Shown here in pieces: positions 32,180 to 43,042 of a DNA stretch of 64,000 nucleotides (its first letter is position 1; each line of letters begins with the position of its first letter). Below the pieces are notes generated by a model. It ran no database searches and was not told the origin of the DNA. It worked only from the letters and a program-made list of their open reading frames with translations. The stretch is from Cryoendolithus antarcticus (taxonomy: Eukaryota > Ascomycota > Dothideomycetes > Cladosporiales > Cladosporiaceae), in NCBI GenBank assembly GCA_002077065.1, contig NAJO01000008.1, forward strand, positions 372,001 to 436,000. Reading direction: 5' to 3'. The translations under genes were made by a program, and so were the position numbers.

Positions 32180-33553
32180 AGCTGCAACGAATGCGGGAAT
32201 ATCAACATACTTGACTATGCCATGCCACCTTTCAGCCTACAGACGATCTCGAGGCACCTATACGGCAAAGCCTCTTGCTCGCGCTCTCTCAATGCTCGAC
32301 GATGCTTCGCATGCGACTGTCACGTTACCACGCCCATGCGGTTTGTATGACCGGCCATGTGGCACTCGGCAAAGCACGAGGTGAGAGGTACGTTGCGATG
32401 CTACTACAAGGCATGGATCTCCTGCTTTGAGTGCACTGGATGACGGGTATCACTCTTGCAAGCGAGATTTTGATGCACTGGCGTTGAATCTCGGGTGTGT
32501 GACCCGACGAAATTATAGAGTAGCATTTGCCTCCTGCAATGCTACGTGAGAGTCACACGAACGGACGCAAGCCATGCGACCCGGTCGTACCTCCCGATTC
32601 CGTCGGGTTCGCTAAAGCAGAGTAGTTGGATTGCCTTTGCGTGTCCAGGCGGCTCTGTCTGCGTCGACTGATGATGTTCTGCTCTGCACAAAGCTCGAGT
32701 AGTGGACTTGCAATACTACAGCGGAGATGCTGGGTCGCTCTACACCCGTGTTAGCGCATGAAGCTTACAAGAATGCGCGTCAACAGCACAGCATCTTGTC
32801 AGCATGGTAATTTGCATGACGATACTCTGTCATCGCACACTGCGGGCGTAGTGCCAGCAAGGAGAACCAGCGTCGTCACATTGCGTCACGTATGAAGACT
32901 GTAGCGAAATGCTGAGGCTTGAGCTCGCTGGCAGTATACCCAGCAAAGGCGAGAGAAGTGACGGGCAGCATAGCTTCTATACGACTCTACATGATGCAAT
33001 TAGTCAACCAAAATATCGTTTGAAACTATGCCGATGTGTGTTGTGAATCGTCATGCCCGATCTTGATATCTACCAGATACGGTCATCTATCGTGACATTG
33101 ATAGGAGCTGCCTGTGTTGTAATATTGATTGTGGCAGCTTAGATAGTAAGTCCGGCAGATGCTTCGACCCTACCGCAACACCACCTCCTCTCATGATTTT
33201 CACACAAGAACCTGTCATGATTCCAAGTCGGTCAAATCGCCTACCCGGACCCAGTTCTCCTCTCACAATCCTCCCCTGTATCGCAGCCCTCTCGCAACTC
33301 GCTTCTGTCTACGAGGATGTTCGCCCAGACGCAGGCTTTGTTCTATGGTCTGGCCTTCACTACCAGGGTTCGGAATTGGTCAACGCCTTCCTTACGTCGA
33401 GCGGCTGGTAATTTGTGAAGGTCTTTCGGCTCTGTGATTCAGGGACGAATCTGCAACAGCGACCGTCCGGTCATGACCACCTCTGATGGGATGTTCACCT
33501 GCCACTATGAACGCAGTCCATGGTGACGGTAGCAAGCAGAGCACCTCGCGACT
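32180..33553. other. long convergent intergenic, nothing coding seen
   Basis: 1.37 kb between the 3' ends of hxk3 and ron1, long for a space that needs no promoter. Frames here are short and unlike known families. It contains a near-perfect inverted repeat at 32521-32544 (TAGCATTTGC / GCAATGCTA). Confidence 0.4.
32521..32544. repeat. near-perfect inverted repeat
   Basis: TAGCATTTGC at 32521-32530 and GCAATGCTA at 32536-32544 pair with one unpaired T. Could form a hairpin in an RNA crossing this region; no function known. Confidence 0.45.
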
Positions 33554-35272
33554 TCAAGTTACGTCTGCACTGTACAACAACCGACTCTTCGCTCCCTTAG
33601 CGTTGGCAGCCTTGGGATCTCTGGGATCGTTAGGCAGCTTCACGTGATGCACCACGTGCGGTCGATATACGGCGTCAACCGGCGGCATCCAGTCATCCAG
33701 ACCCAGTGGGAAGTACTCGTACAAGAGATCCGCGCTTTCGTCCGGACTGTTCAAGGTATTGATCGAGAAAGAAGGCGGTCGGACAAGTAGAGGTGGCGGC
33801 TTGCCGAGGCGCTGGGCTCCAGGTGGTGTGATACCTGGGACTGTAGAGGGAGACTCGCTGTCATCCAGTGAGAGGTTGATGGGTGCGGGGGGAGGCATAC
33901 TCGGCTTCACGAGGCGTGTGAGATCGGGGGTTGTGACGGCATACGCGGGAATCTCTGCCTGATATGGAATGCTCTGCTCCGGTATTGCAGTCATGGCACC
34001 CGGCTGTGCGGGTAAGGATGCTTGCCAATCATAAATTCCTATGTTCACATGATCTTCGGCAGGATCATAGAAGGACGCAGATGACATTGGCGGCAACGGT
34101 GCATCGGGCTTGACAGGTATGGAGGTGGGAGGCTCCATCATCTGCTTCTTACTCGCCGAGTCGCCACTGTCATTCCGCCTCAGACTGGCCGGCTGATGCG
34201 AGATTTTGCGCGCATGGCCGACGCCATTCAACGGCTGATCCTTGCGAGACTGGAAGTTCCTCGGACTCCGGCCGCGTACGATGATCGCCCCCGACTGCAC
34301 TTCGCAGATCGGGACCTTCATGCCTGTCGCTAGAGTGGCAATCACCTTCAGTCGGACAGTGAAGTGCTGCTGCAGCTCTTTTCGGCGACCGTTGTTCGCA
34401 GTCGCTATCCTGAACTGCAGTCTCTTCCATTGCACAGGAAACGTCACGAACTCCGATTCCTGTTCTTGCATACTCATGTGGTCCAAGGGAATCACCGGTG
34501 GCTCTCGCTCGGACTTCTCACTCTCATTCGTCATACTTGGATTCGCAGGCGTCTTCCAAGGTACCGATATCAGCTTCACTGCGTTGCCCTCGGTGCTCTC
34601 CGTTGCGCTGACAGTAAGCTCTTGGCCAATGATCTGGAAGTGCTCGCCCTGATCATTTGCCACAAATCTCAGCGATCGTGGCAATGTGATTTCTCCTGTG
34701 ATCTGGAACAAGTTCCGCCGATAGCATGTCAGCTCATTCGGCGGCGGTACGGTGTCTGCAGCGGTAGCCCATGGGGACTCGGCCAAGAAGAACATGCCAT
34801 GTAGCTGCGTCGCGATCCGTATACTGGTCTGCTGGAAGTTGTACGTGAGCAGTGTGAAGTCGAAGCGCGGTGCGGAGAAGCTCAACAGCTTGTTATCACG
34901 ATCTATAGACGGCGACTCTGCCAGGTCCGGGTCGCCAGCTAGGGCAGGCTCGAAAGTGCTCACAACGTCCGAGTAAGGGTCTTCGAAGACGCTGTACGCG
35001 CGCTTGAGAGAGGGTGTGGACTGCTGGGGCAAGCCGTGCATATTCATATCCTCACTCCTGGTTATCTTGCGATTAGCTCATGCTCCAGAGCCCAGGTATT
35101 TCCACATATATTCCACATACCCTGCATAGCCGTACGCCGAGTGGCCTCCGATCGACATTGGTGGCTGCAACAGCATGTCGTGGTAGGCATCGCTACCCAT
35201 CATCCTCCCAGGCTGTTGCATGGCCGTAGCCACATAATTCATACTAGCCGGGTCGAAGCCAATGTGGTCCAT
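33554..35272 (-). CDS. ron1: RON1, Ndt80-like transcription factor
   Basis: Two exons: 35272-35121 and 35057-33554; 63 bp intron (GTATGT to AACCAG, with GCTAATC branch). Splicing joins YGYAG to SEDMNMHGLPQQ and gives 551 residues starting MDHIGFDPASMNYVATAMQQ. The DNA-binding domain covers roughly residues 100-320: LLSFSAPRFDFTLLTYNFQQ, ELTCYRRNLFQITGEITLPR, FVTFPVQWKRLQFRIATANN and CEVQSGAIIVRGRSPRNFQS with the conserved Arg-rich end, as in Ndt80/PhoG proteins. The C-terminal third is Pro/Ser-rich. In Trichoderma reesei RON1 activates the GlcNAc gene cluster; location here among the same enzymes makes the assignment strong. Convergent with hxk3. Confidence 0.9.
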
Positions 35273-36084
35273 CGTAGCCAGATGGACGCATGCCCAAGCG
35301 CGCTTGGTCGTCTCCAGATACCCCAAACTCTTGCGCAGCGCAGTATGCTATCGCTAGCTCTGTTCAGTACTCCTGAAGTCGTCCGTGAAGCTTCCACCAA
35401 AGATCACCTGAGATAACAGCTATTCATGACTCCAGAGATCGCTGTGGGTGCCACCAGACTCAATCGTTTGCCAATGATGCGGCACAATGCATGCGAATGT
35501 ACACCCAACCGACTTCGGCTCTGGAAGGGTGGGATCCGGGCTTGTACACTGGTCCAGTCAATCGAGCGCACTGCTCCGAGGGTGTGCGACAATGGGAATA
35601 GCTAGAGAATCGTCCACGGTAGGGCGCTCGGTTCCGTATATCTTCAGACTCTCAACATTGGGCCGCAAGATGTGTCGGAAGATTCTGCATAGGCATGCGG
35701 TCTGAGGGTATAGCGGCGGGCTATACATGTAGTAGAATGCATCGTAGTGATAGAGTGATAGGCGTCTGGCACGTGCCTAGCTCGAGGATGTGGGGGGCTG
35801 TCATGGGCTGTGGCTTTTCGGATGCTTACCGTGCCGAGGACAGGGCGGTATGTGGAGATAAAAGCCGGCGAGTCAATGCTATGGAGCAAGTCAAGACAAC
35901 ATGACCAGGAGAATGACGAGGAAACGACAGCCGCGAAGGATTACAAGACTGGATGTCCATCAATGTTCGCAGGGGACTTGACCTGTGGCAGACTTCCAAG
36001 ACGGTCAACGCGAGACACTTTACTTAGCCAGCCGCAAGTGGATATCGATACAAACGCGCAGCACCCAACTCCTATGACATCGAG
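35273..36084. promoter_or_regulatory. ron1 upstream region
   Basis: 0.8 kb between ron1 5' end and nag3 3' end, both minus strand. No gene seen; probable ron1 promoter. Confidence 0.4.
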
Positions 36085-38938
36085 TCATGTTGGCGGGACC
36101 ATCGTCCAAGTCGCGGCATCGCAACTGACCTCCTCGAAGTTGTGCAGCACCGAGAAGCCCATGGCGGACAACCCGTCAAAATTGCCATCACCGTCCATCT
36201 ACTACAAGTCAGCCACAAAATGAGACGCCGGCGAAAATCTCGGGACCACTCACATAGTCCAGTATACACGCGCCACAACCCTGCTGTTTGATCTGCCTCA
36301 TGCCCAAGAGGATCAGACCCTGCAGCAGCGTGGAATACTCCCCCACGGACGGGCTGATAACAGGCGATGAAATGCCCCCGGTTAGCTCCCCGACATCCTT
36401 CATGGCAGGCACAAACTCGGCAAGCTGCGATTGCATGTTGTAAAGCACGACTGTGCCTACTAGTGCGCCATCCTCTGGCCTCTTTGCACGGATGATGCCG
36501 CATGCACTGGGATCATTGAGCGCCATCTTGTAGACTTCGGCAAGGCCTTGGCGATTGTTGGTCTTGATGTGATCCAGGACCGCATCGGCGTATCCGGCGC
36601 CGTAGACCAGGTCAAAATCAGCTCCTGCGCTTTGCAGACTCTTCGCCATACCCGGTGGCGGGGACCAGGTCGCAAGGTTCCTGGCGATCATGCTGCACAC
36701 GCTGCGAGAAAGCGCCGTGTTCCACCCTAGGTTTGCAAACCACGAGCGTTGGCGCCTGCGCTCACCGCCATGTGATGTGGGTATGCCTAGATATATGCTA
36801 GGCAATCTCGAGCCTAGCTGGAATCGTTTGATACCTTCGCGCTGGAGCAAAGTCCGGATGGCTCGGTTGTGCAGGGAGTGGCCGATGGACAGCTTTCGTC
36901 TACCAGCATCGACGAATATCGCCCCGATGACGCCCGTGCCTGTGGCTTTGAAGAAGTATGTCGCACAGAAGCCATAAAGTGCATGTGTTGATGAGTTCCG
37001 CACGACGAAGTGCTGCTCGAGTATATCTGGATCACGCAGAGTGAACGAGCTCGAGGTCGCTCCAGAGAGCTCAGAGTGCATGCCGGGCGTGATGCCCTCG
37101 GCGGAAGACTTGATCAGAACATCCAGTCCAGCAGCATCGCGCTCTTCGTTGAAGTTCTCTACAAGCCAGTGTTGCCTTGACTGTGAGAGCTTCTGACTTT
37201 GGCTGATCGTCCCAGGCAGACTACCAGCAGCCGAGAATTCACCATACAGTACCTTGACCAACGAGACTAGTGCAGTCTCTGTAAAGTCGTACGTACATAC
37301 GTAGGTGCCAATCGACTGCTCCATCGCAAAGTCGTACGGTGAGCTGACCGCTACCACGATTAGCGGCTTCTCTCGCTTTTCGCCGCCAGATGTGTATTGC
37401 ATGTTGCATATCATGGAGACGTGTCTTGTGAATCCGTGCTGGTACAGATTGCGATTGGCGTCAGCGGTCACTACAATGACTGCTCCAGCTCGATTAATCA
37501 AATTCTCATGCTGTGGTCTGACGCCGTTAGCCGTATACGATGTATGCAAGACTCGACCGTTTCGTTGCCGTGCTAGCGATCGTCCGAGTTCGCGGAACAC
37601 TCGCTCACCACTCATCACTGACGAGCTGCGCTCCCAGATGTGAGGTTCGGGTGAGTCGCTGGTGACTTGGTCTGACAATGCGCGAGCTGCTGCGGATGCG
37701 GCGAGAGGTTTGACCAGTGGCGTCAACAGCAGCAGCTCATCATCTGGTTCAAGTATGTTGCTTAGTGGTAGCAGACGATTCTTGTCTTTGACCACCGTGA
37801 TCGATGCGTTGTAGGCCCTCGTTGACAATGGCGTATGTGAAGGCTGCAGCTTCGACAGTAGCTCGATTCCTGGCGGGTTCAGTGCCTTTTTCCAAGTCGT
37901 GCACTTGGCCTTGAGAGTGAGAATGCGCTTGAGCGAGACTTTGACGCGATCTAGACTGATGTTGAAGTTGTCAATACCCAACTTGAAGCCTTCCAACGCT
38001 TCCTGCTGGTGCACGTATGAGCGACATAGCAGCACGATGTCGCAGCCAGCATTGACTGCCATGACTGTACCACCGCCCACGCCTATGTTGTGGCTCAACG
38101 CCTCCATTTCCAAGCAATCTGAGATCACGACGCCCTCGAACTGTAAGTCGTTGCGCAGTAGGTCGTTCACCACCTGTTCCGAGAGACACGCATGCATCAC
38201 ATTGAGACCGACCGAGGACATCGCGCATCCGCCGACCATCATCGCGTCGAGTCCCTCCTTGATCGCATTGCGAAATGGCACGAGTGCGTTGAGACTCAGC
38301 TGCTCTAATGACTCTGTGATAGTAGGCACGTCAAGTGCAGATCCCAAGAACTCGAGAGATCCGTAGGACGGGAAGTGCTTGCCCATAGTGGCAAGACCAG
38401 CTTCCTTGTAGCCATTCATCGACGCAATGCCATACGATGACACCTCCTGAGGGTCATCGCCACTCGTTCGCACGCCAAGAGGCTGATTGCGAGCATTGGT
38501 CAAAACGTCAAGGCACGGTCCGAGGATGATGTTGATGCCACATGCTGATATCTCCTGCGCAGTAGCTTTCGCGACCTCATATGCTAGCTCGCGGCTGCCA
38601 GTCGCAGCGAGACCCATCGCAGATGGGTACTGCCGGATGTAGATGTCATCAAAGAGACTGTTGACACCACCATTTTCCTGATCGATGCCAATGAGCAGAG
38701 GCACTGGATGTCCAGCGTCATGAGCACACTGCTGAAGCTCCAATACGAGCTGCGTGGTCTGCTCTGCTGACTTCAAGTTCTTGGCAGTCAGGAGTATCGA
38801 TCCAATATGATGCTCCTGGATGAGCTTTCGAATCTGCGGAGTCACGGTATGGCCTTCAAAGCCCATCATGAATAGCTGACCCAGCATCCGGTCGGCATCT
38901 CGCCATACGGCATCCAGAGAGTCCGATCCGAGAGCCAT
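36085..38938 (-). CDS. nag3: GH3 beta-N-acetylglucosaminidase with acetyltransferase-like C-terminus
   Basis: Two exons: 38938-36254 and 36198-36085, intron 55 bp (GTGAGT to TAG, second of two adjacent TAGs used), adding MDGDGNFDGLSAMGFSV; product 932 residues. The N-terminal about 350 residues are a NagZ-like GH3 barrel: IGSILLTAKNL, PLLIGIDQENGGVNSLF, MGKHFPSYGSLEFLGS, and VVISDCLEMEAL with the nucleophile Asp. In NagZ the loop reads KHFPGHG with a catalytic His; here it is KHFPSYG. A middle domain of about 250 residues follows, and the last about 300 residues look like GNAT sequence (GVIGAIFVDAGRRKLSIGHS; ALVGTVVLYN; QQGCGACILDY). No signal peptide, so probably intracellular. Known from RON1-containing clusters; expected to release GlcNAc from internalised fragments. 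Divergent from dac1. Confidence 0.88.
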
Positions 38939-39614
38939 GTTGACGCGCTAGTGCTGACGCGTGAGGTGAACGTCTGCAATGCTGCCGTTGCAGTTGAGTT
39001 CTTTAGCTGCAGGTCGTGCTGTCACTGGCGAGCGTAACGTTCCGTTGTCGATGTGCAAATCTAGTAGCAATCGACATGGCTGGCTGATACTCCCTCAACC
39101 CACCATGCTGTGGTAGAATAACGCTAGTTATCACTGTCGTATTACATGTGGTACGCCAAACGTGCATCTGTTGCGTGATCCAGCTGCAATGTAATAAGCA
39201 GATCCTGATCCGTCCGTGTGATATGGTCTAGTCGGACAAGGAGTGGGAAGACTGGCAATCGGAGTGTGAGGTTGCATCCGAGAGCTCGCCCCAAGCTTTG
39301 GCCTCCGCTTCGATGTCGACGACACTGCAGCCTTCCGTCTTCTTACCCTGTCAACATTGACATTATCTTCCAATGTAACGGCTTCGTCGCACACAAGGTG
39401 AGCAGAGCGAGTACGACTGATGGTCGTCACTATCGCGAAAATGACACGCCCGCGGGGTGAATCTCGTTATGAAAGGTAAGTCTATGCTGATGGCGCTCAT
39501 ATCTCTATTCTTCTACGCTATCATGGCAATCAAGTACTCTCGCTTCCCCGAGACCATCGAGTGCGGTCGTGGACGTGTGAGAGGAGTCAAGATTTCTCTC
39601 AAATATCAAATACA
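38939..39614. promoter_or_regulatory. bidirectional promoter of nag3 and dac1
   Basis: 677 bp between divergent cluster genes. A GGTAAGT at about 39475 near an ATG (39471) suggests a 5' UTR intron or alternative first exon for dac1. No other site recognised. Confidence 0.45.
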
Positions 39615-40931
39615 ATGCCTGCAGCGATTTCACCGGGACGCGCGAAAGATGGAGTTACGAAGCTCACCGGAGGCCGTCTGGTGCGAGGTAACGAATTAGT
39701 CGACGAAGACCTCTGGATCAGCTCGATCACAGGCAAGATCTTGGATGGTCAAGAGGCCTTCTACGAACACCACACCACGCCGGACGAAGTCATCGACCTG
39801 AAGGGAAAGATCCTCGCGCCAGGCTTCATCGACCTGCAGTTCAATGGCGGCTTCGGGTTCGACTTCTCGACTGTGCCGGACGACATGGCTGAGTACCGCA
39901 AAGGTCTCAATGAGCTGAACAGAAAGCTTCTGAGCACTGGAGTTACGTCGTACTTGCCTACGCTACCCAGTCAGAAGGCAGAGGTCTATCAGAAGACGCT
40001 GAAGTACCTTGGGCCGTCAGGCGTAGCGCGGAACGCACTCCTAGGAGCCGAGTCCTTGGGCGCACACTGCGAAGGTCCATTTATCGCCGGTACAAAGTGC
40101 GGGATCCACAGCCCCTCGGTCCTCCGCACCGCACCCAACGGCCTCTCCGACCTCGAATCCTGCTACGGTCCCGAGAACCTCTCTTTCCAAGGACCCGATA
40201 CCCGCTCCCCAATCACAATGATAACCCTCGCCCCCGAGCTCCCGGGCCTGATGTCCGCCATCCCAATACTCACGTCCCATGGCATAAAAGTCAGCATCGG
40301 CCACACTGAAGCAACCTACTCCCAAACAACGCTCGCCCTCCAATCCGGCGCAACAATGCTAACCCACCTCTTCAACGCCATGCGGCCCCTTCACCACCGC
40401 GACCCCGGCCCCTTCGGCACCCTCGGCTCCATCACCCCAACTACACCCCGCCCATACTTCGGCATAATAGCAGACGGCATACACCTGCATCCAACAACCG
40501 TGAATCTCGCCCACACCGCCCACCCCTCCGGCTTCATCTTAGTAACCGACGCGATGAAAACCATGGGTCTCCCGGACGGGGTGTACGACTGGACGAATGG
40601 CGATCAGTGGGTTAAGAAAGGCCCGCTCCTGACGCGGCAAGGCACCGATACGCTTGCCGGCAGCTCCGCGACGCTGGTGGAGTGTGCGTCGAATTTCTGG
40701 AGCTGGAGCGGGGTCAGTGTGCCGGAGGTGATTCGGGCTGTGACTACGGCGCCGGCGGAGGTGTTGGGGTTGCAAGGAGTGAAAGGTTGTTTGGAGGCGG
40801 GGGCAGATGCGGATTTGGTTGTGCTTGATGTTGTGGATGATGGGAGTGGTGTGAAGAGGTTCGAGGTGGAGCAGGTGTGGAAGTTCGGTGTCATGGTGTA
40901 CGATAAAAGCGATGTAGATGATGGGCGGTGA
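39615..40931 (+). CDS. dac1: N-acetylglucosamine-6-phosphate deacetylase
   Basis: Single exon from ATG 39615 (MPAAISPGRAKDGVTKLTGG), 438 residues; the frame also runs upstream without a better start. An alternative first exon (ATGAAAG, 39471, spliced to CTGCAG|CG) would alter only the first two residues. Amidohydrolase/NagA marks: APGFIDLQFNGGFGFDFS, GAHCEGPFI with the metal Glu, VSIGHTEATY and MLTHLFNAMRPLHHRDPG with metal His residues, IADGIHLHP, and FILVTDAMKTMGLPDGVY with the catalytic Asp. It removes acetate from GlcNAc-6-P to give GlcN-6-P for dam1. Cytosolic. Divergent from nag3, sharing a promoter region, in keeping with joint control by RON1. Confidence 0.93.
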   Translation: MPAAISPGRAKDGVTKLTGGRLVRGNELVDEDLWISSITGKILDGQEAFYEHHTTPDEVIDLKGKILAPGFIDLQFNGGFGFDFSTVPDDMAEYRKGLNELNRKLLSTGVTSYLPTLPSQKAEVYQKTLKYLGPSGVARNALLGAESLGAHCEGPFIAGTKCGIHSPSVLRTAPNGLSDLESCYGPENLSFQGPDTRSPITMITLAPELPGLMSAIPILTSHGIKVSIGHTEATYSQTTLALQSGATMLTHLFNAMRPLHHRDPGPFGTLGSITPTTPRPYFGIIADGIHLHPTTVNLAHTAHPSGFILVTDAMKTMGLPDGVYDWTNGDQWVKKGPLLTRQGTDTLAGSSATLVECASNFWSWSGVSVPEVIRAVTTAPAEVLGLQGVKGCLEAGADADLVVLDVVDDGSGVKRFEVEQVWKFGVMVYDKSDVDDGR

Positions 40932-41506
40932 GTAGGGGAGGGGTGTCTTTGATGGATTGCGGCATCGGAAAGGGGGCCGTGAAGAGGATAGACGACGATA
41001 CAGCTTGCTCTCTAGATAGATCATAGAGTTGCGGCAGGTTCGGGCACACATTGGCCGCTGTCACTCGAGCTTCGCAGGCAGCGTCGTCTCAATCACAAGT
41101 CCCACGAGCGTGTTTTGGTCGCTTACTGCTGTCAGAAAAGGGCAGGATGATGTACACCCCATCAATCTCATTCGGTGCCTCATGCCTTGCCGCCATGTAC
41201 ATTACGTATCTTACAACACTCCAATGCTGTCTGCGTTCGAGTTCGCCAGCACCGTGATACCAGCCAAACGTCAATCCTGACTGCCAATCCAGGCTCCGCA
41301 GGCGTACCTGCGTCTGTCTCCCAAACGCCACGCTCTTCAGGAAACACACGCGCTACTCCGCTCCTGACTCTCCCAGATTTCTCGTATAATTGTCACAGGA
41401 CATCACTGTCGCGCTGCCACGCTACCGCTGCCGCCGCTCACGTGCACGCGCCAAGGGGGTATCAAAACTTACGTTCACATTCTCTCACAGCATCTCCCAA
41501 ACCCCT
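40932..41506. other. convergent intergenic, nothing seen
   Basis: Between the 3' ends of dac1 and the coiled-coil gene. No feature recognised. Confidence 0.4.
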
Positions 41507-43042
41507 TCATCCAGTGACTCTCCTCACCCATAGTGTCCCCTCTCCCTCTCCGAAGTCCTCCTTCCGCCTCGCCCTCGCGATCTTGATGCCCAGCTCCATT
41601 TCCTCTCGCCTGACCTCACGCAGTACTTCTCTCCTCTCTTCTAGCCTCCGTCTCGCATCGCGCACCGTCGCAAAGCTGACTTCCAGCGGACTAGCTTTCT
41701 GCACCCCCTCAAGATCCGCAATAGCTTTCTCGATATTCCGTCGCTGCATGAGCAGATTCTTCTCTTGCGTGAGCAGGTACTCGAGATGCGTGGCTTGCTT
41801 GTCAGTCATGAAAGGCGGCAAGGGGAGGGCTTTGGCGCCAGAAGTCGGGTCCGGGGTGGTGATGATCTTCGCTGGAGTGAGGTAGGCTGGTGGTCTGGCC
41901 GGAGTAGTGGGCGTGACGACTTTGGGGGCGGGGGAGGAGGTCGCGCGAGATGTTGCTGAAGTAGTGGGTTGGGCGGAGGGCGTCCAGTCGTCTTTCTCGA
42001 AGCGTTGCACGGGGCGTTTGCGGGAGAGGATGGATTGCGTGGGGGGATTGCTGTATTGAGAGCTGGGCTCGAGGTAGTGGGAGGGGATTGGAGGCACAGG
42101 GGAGGCGGTGTGCGAGTCCATTGGAGGCGCGTAGGTGGTGTTTGTGGCTATTGTGCTCCAGCTGAAGCGGGAGTTTGAGGCTTCACCCGGTGCCAGAGTC
42201 GTTTCTGCGGAGCCGCGGTTGCTTGTACTGAAGTTCTTGCTGAGATGCGGCGCAAGAGAGGGTGCGACTGTTGACCAACTGAAGTGACTTGATTGTTGTT
42301 GCGCATCAGCAGTATGTTCGTCGCTTGTCCTATGCCAGTCTTGAGGTGGGATGTTCTCAGAAGCTGTGGGTGATGACGGTGCCTTGACAGCCTTGCGCTT
42401 CACTTGACTCTTCACATTCACCCCGGGCGGTAATTTGGAGACAGCGTTGACCGACACCTGCGACGGGGCTATGCTGTGCACAGTCGACACGGGTGAAACA
42501 GGCGAGATTGGTCGCAGACTGTCTCGATGCTCGGGTGGAGTGATGTGGCCATGGTCTTCGCTGTCGCGGAGGATTGAGATGGGCGATGGAGACTTGGTCG
42601 TCTTTTTCGTCTTGCGGTCTGGCGAGTGTCTGCGAGCCTGGAATGCGCCCTGCCATGGTGAAACATACGCCGACGGCCGCACGTTCTGCGAGGGTCGTCC
42701 TGTCTCGGAAGGCTCGCCTGAGAGCTCATCCCACTTTGCTTGCCCGCCAGGTTTGGAAAGCATGGAGCGCACTTGCTTGAAGATTGGAAGACGACTGTTT
42801 CTGTTGTTCGGTCCCGAGTCTGTGATTTCCTGTCGGGGGTGTGCGTGGAATGATGGAGGCTCTAGCGATTGCGGTGTTGTTTTGTCAACATGCACTGCCG
42901 AGTCGGGGGTATCGTCGCTGTAGACAGAGTCGCGTTCATTGCTCATCCACGGAGCGTCCTCTTGAATGGTGTAGCTCGCCATTTTGACCAGACCTGCTCT
43001 ATGCGCCGCTGTCTGGAGTGGCACTGTTCGAGAGGTCGACAT
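41507..43042 (-). CDS. disordered Ser/Pro-rich protein with C-terminal coiled coil
   Basis: Single exon, 511 residues from ATG 43042. I do not recognise a named family. Residues 1-380 are low-complexity, rich in Ser/Pro/Thr/Gln with clusters of possible phosphorylation sites. Two copies of a short motif occur: HFSWSTVAPSLAP and RFSWSTIATNTTY, about 45 residues apart. The last about 100 residues are strongly helical and charged (THLEYLLTQEKNLLMQRRNI through RRRLEERREVLREVRREEME), likely a coiled coil that could dimerise. No signal peptide or membrane span. It resembles the build of cell-cortex or signalling scaffold proteins of filamentous fungi, but that is only analogy. It marks the end of the GlcNAc cluster on the right. 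Confidence 0.7.
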   Translation of the reverse strand: MSTSRTVPLQTAAHRAGLVKMASYTIQEDAPWMSNERDSVYSDDTPDSAVHVDKTTPQSLEPPSFHAHPRQEITDSGPNNRNSRLPIFKQVRSMLSKPGGQAKWDELSGEPSETGRPSQNVRPSAYVSPWQGAFQARRHSPDRKTKKTTKSPSPISILRDSEDHGHITPPEHRDSLRPISPVSPVSTVHSIAPSQVSVNAVSKLPPGVNVKSQVKRKAVKAPSSPTASENIPPQDWHRTSDEHTADAQQQSSHFSWSTVAPSLAPHLSKNFSTSNRGSAETTLAPGEASNSRFSWSTIATNTTYAPPMDSHTASPVPPIPSHYLEPSSQYSNPPTQSILSRKRPVQRFEKDDWTPSAQPTTSATSRATSSPAPKVVTPTTPARPPAYLTPAKIITTPDPTSGAKALPLPPFMTDKQATHLEYLLTQEKNLLMQRRNIEKAIADLEGVQKASPLEVSFATVRDARRRLEERREVLREVRREEMELGIKIARARRKEDFGEGEGTLWVRRVTG

